In this document: positions 5,087 to 5,306 of the stretch, one piece after another | Layout: each line of letters opens with the position of its first letter | Numbering within the stretch: the first letter of the stretch is position 1 | Source of the DNA: an uncultured Oscillospiraceae bacterium | Lineage (GTDB): Bacteria > Bacillota > Clostridia > Oscillospirales > Oscillospiraceae | DNA: 5,306 nt | Reading direction: 5' to 3' | NCBI GenBank assembly: GCA_958426425.1 | Contig: CATZYY010000164.1 | Location: forward strand, 1 to 5,306 | Made by a program: the position numbers and the translations under genes | Notes under the pieces: generated by a model | What the model was told of the DNA's origin: nothing | Seen by the model: only the letters and a program-made list of their open reading frames with translations | The model's database searches: none

Positions 5087-5306
5087 ATGACAATGAAGAA
5101 GTTTTTGACTTTGCTGCTGGCGCTGTCCATGGCCCTGTCTCTGGCCGCCTGCGGCGGCAGCGACACCGCCGACACGGAGGACGCCGCTGAGGACACCCAG
5201 ACCGAGGAAACCGCCGATACCGGAGATACCGAGGCTGCCGAGAGCGACCTCGCCTACGTCCAGGACAAGGGCACCCTGGTGGTGGGCATCACCGAGTTCG
5301 AGCCCA
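5087..5306 (+). CDS. Amino-acid ABC transporter substrate-binding lipoprotein, N-terminus (runs off right edge)
   Basis: The 73 visible codons encode a lipoprotein. It has a basic start (MTMKK), a hydrophobic core (FLTLLLALSMALSL) and the lipobox LAAC with the lipidated Cys at 22. A 25-35 residue linker rich in Asp, Glu and Thr follows, then SDLAYVQDKGTLVVGITEFEP. The last segment is the typical beginning of the family 3 periplasmic-type binding domain, which binds polar amino acids outside the cell and hands them to an ABC permease. GGAGG at 5077-5081 lies five bases before the ATG at 5087 and eleven before an in-frame ATG at 5093; the first is preferred but the second is possible and would shift the Cys to 20. 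The ligand cannot be judged, as the binding pocket lies outside the window. The gene is divergent from spoIVA. Confidence 0.85.
   Translation, partial: MTMKKFLTLLLALSMALSLAACGGSDTADTEDAAEDTQTEETADTGDTEAAESDLAYVQDKGTLVVGITEFEP

Overview
The window looks like chromosomal DNA from a GC-rich, spore-forming member of the Clostridia, plausibly a gut Oscillospiraceae/Ruminococcaceae-type organism. The reasons are a full-length stage IV sporulation protein A (SpoIVA), a valine-specific T-box leader, Firmicutes-type promoters and AGGAGG-like ribosome binding sites, and strongly GC-rich third codon positions. The genus is an inference; no rRNA or other marker gene is present.

Left part, minus strand: a sigma-A-type promoter (1970-1998) starts a T-box leader (about 1703-1963) whose specifier codon reads GUC (Val). 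After the leader's terminator comes a 179-residue YcxB-like membrane protein (1141-1680), then, 37 bases later, the N-terminal 367 codons of valyl-tRNA synthetase valS (1-1103, running off the left edge). The T-box should therefore switch both genes on when uncharged tRNA-Val accumulates.

Middle, plus strand: a divergent promoter (2034-2062) drives a compact operon. It holds a 68-residue XRE/Cro-type repressor (2111-2317) and two small, related four-helix membrane proteins (2314-2733 and 2747-3175). The repressor and first membrane gene overlap by 4 bases. A perfect 20-bp palindrome lies over the predicted transcription start, and a 15/20 copy of it covers the -35 box, so autorepression from two operators is likely. 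This operon is the least understood part of the window and the best candidate for an undescribed system.

Right part: a strong hairpin (3335-3358) separates this operon from the convergent spoIVA (3391-4866, minus), which encodes the ATPase that builds the basement layer of the spore coat. Divergent from spoIVA, at the right edge, is the start of a lipoprotein that resembles an amino-acid ABC transporter substrate-binding protein (5087 to the end). Apart from the T-box/valS and XRE/membrane-protein units, the genes look functionally unrelated.
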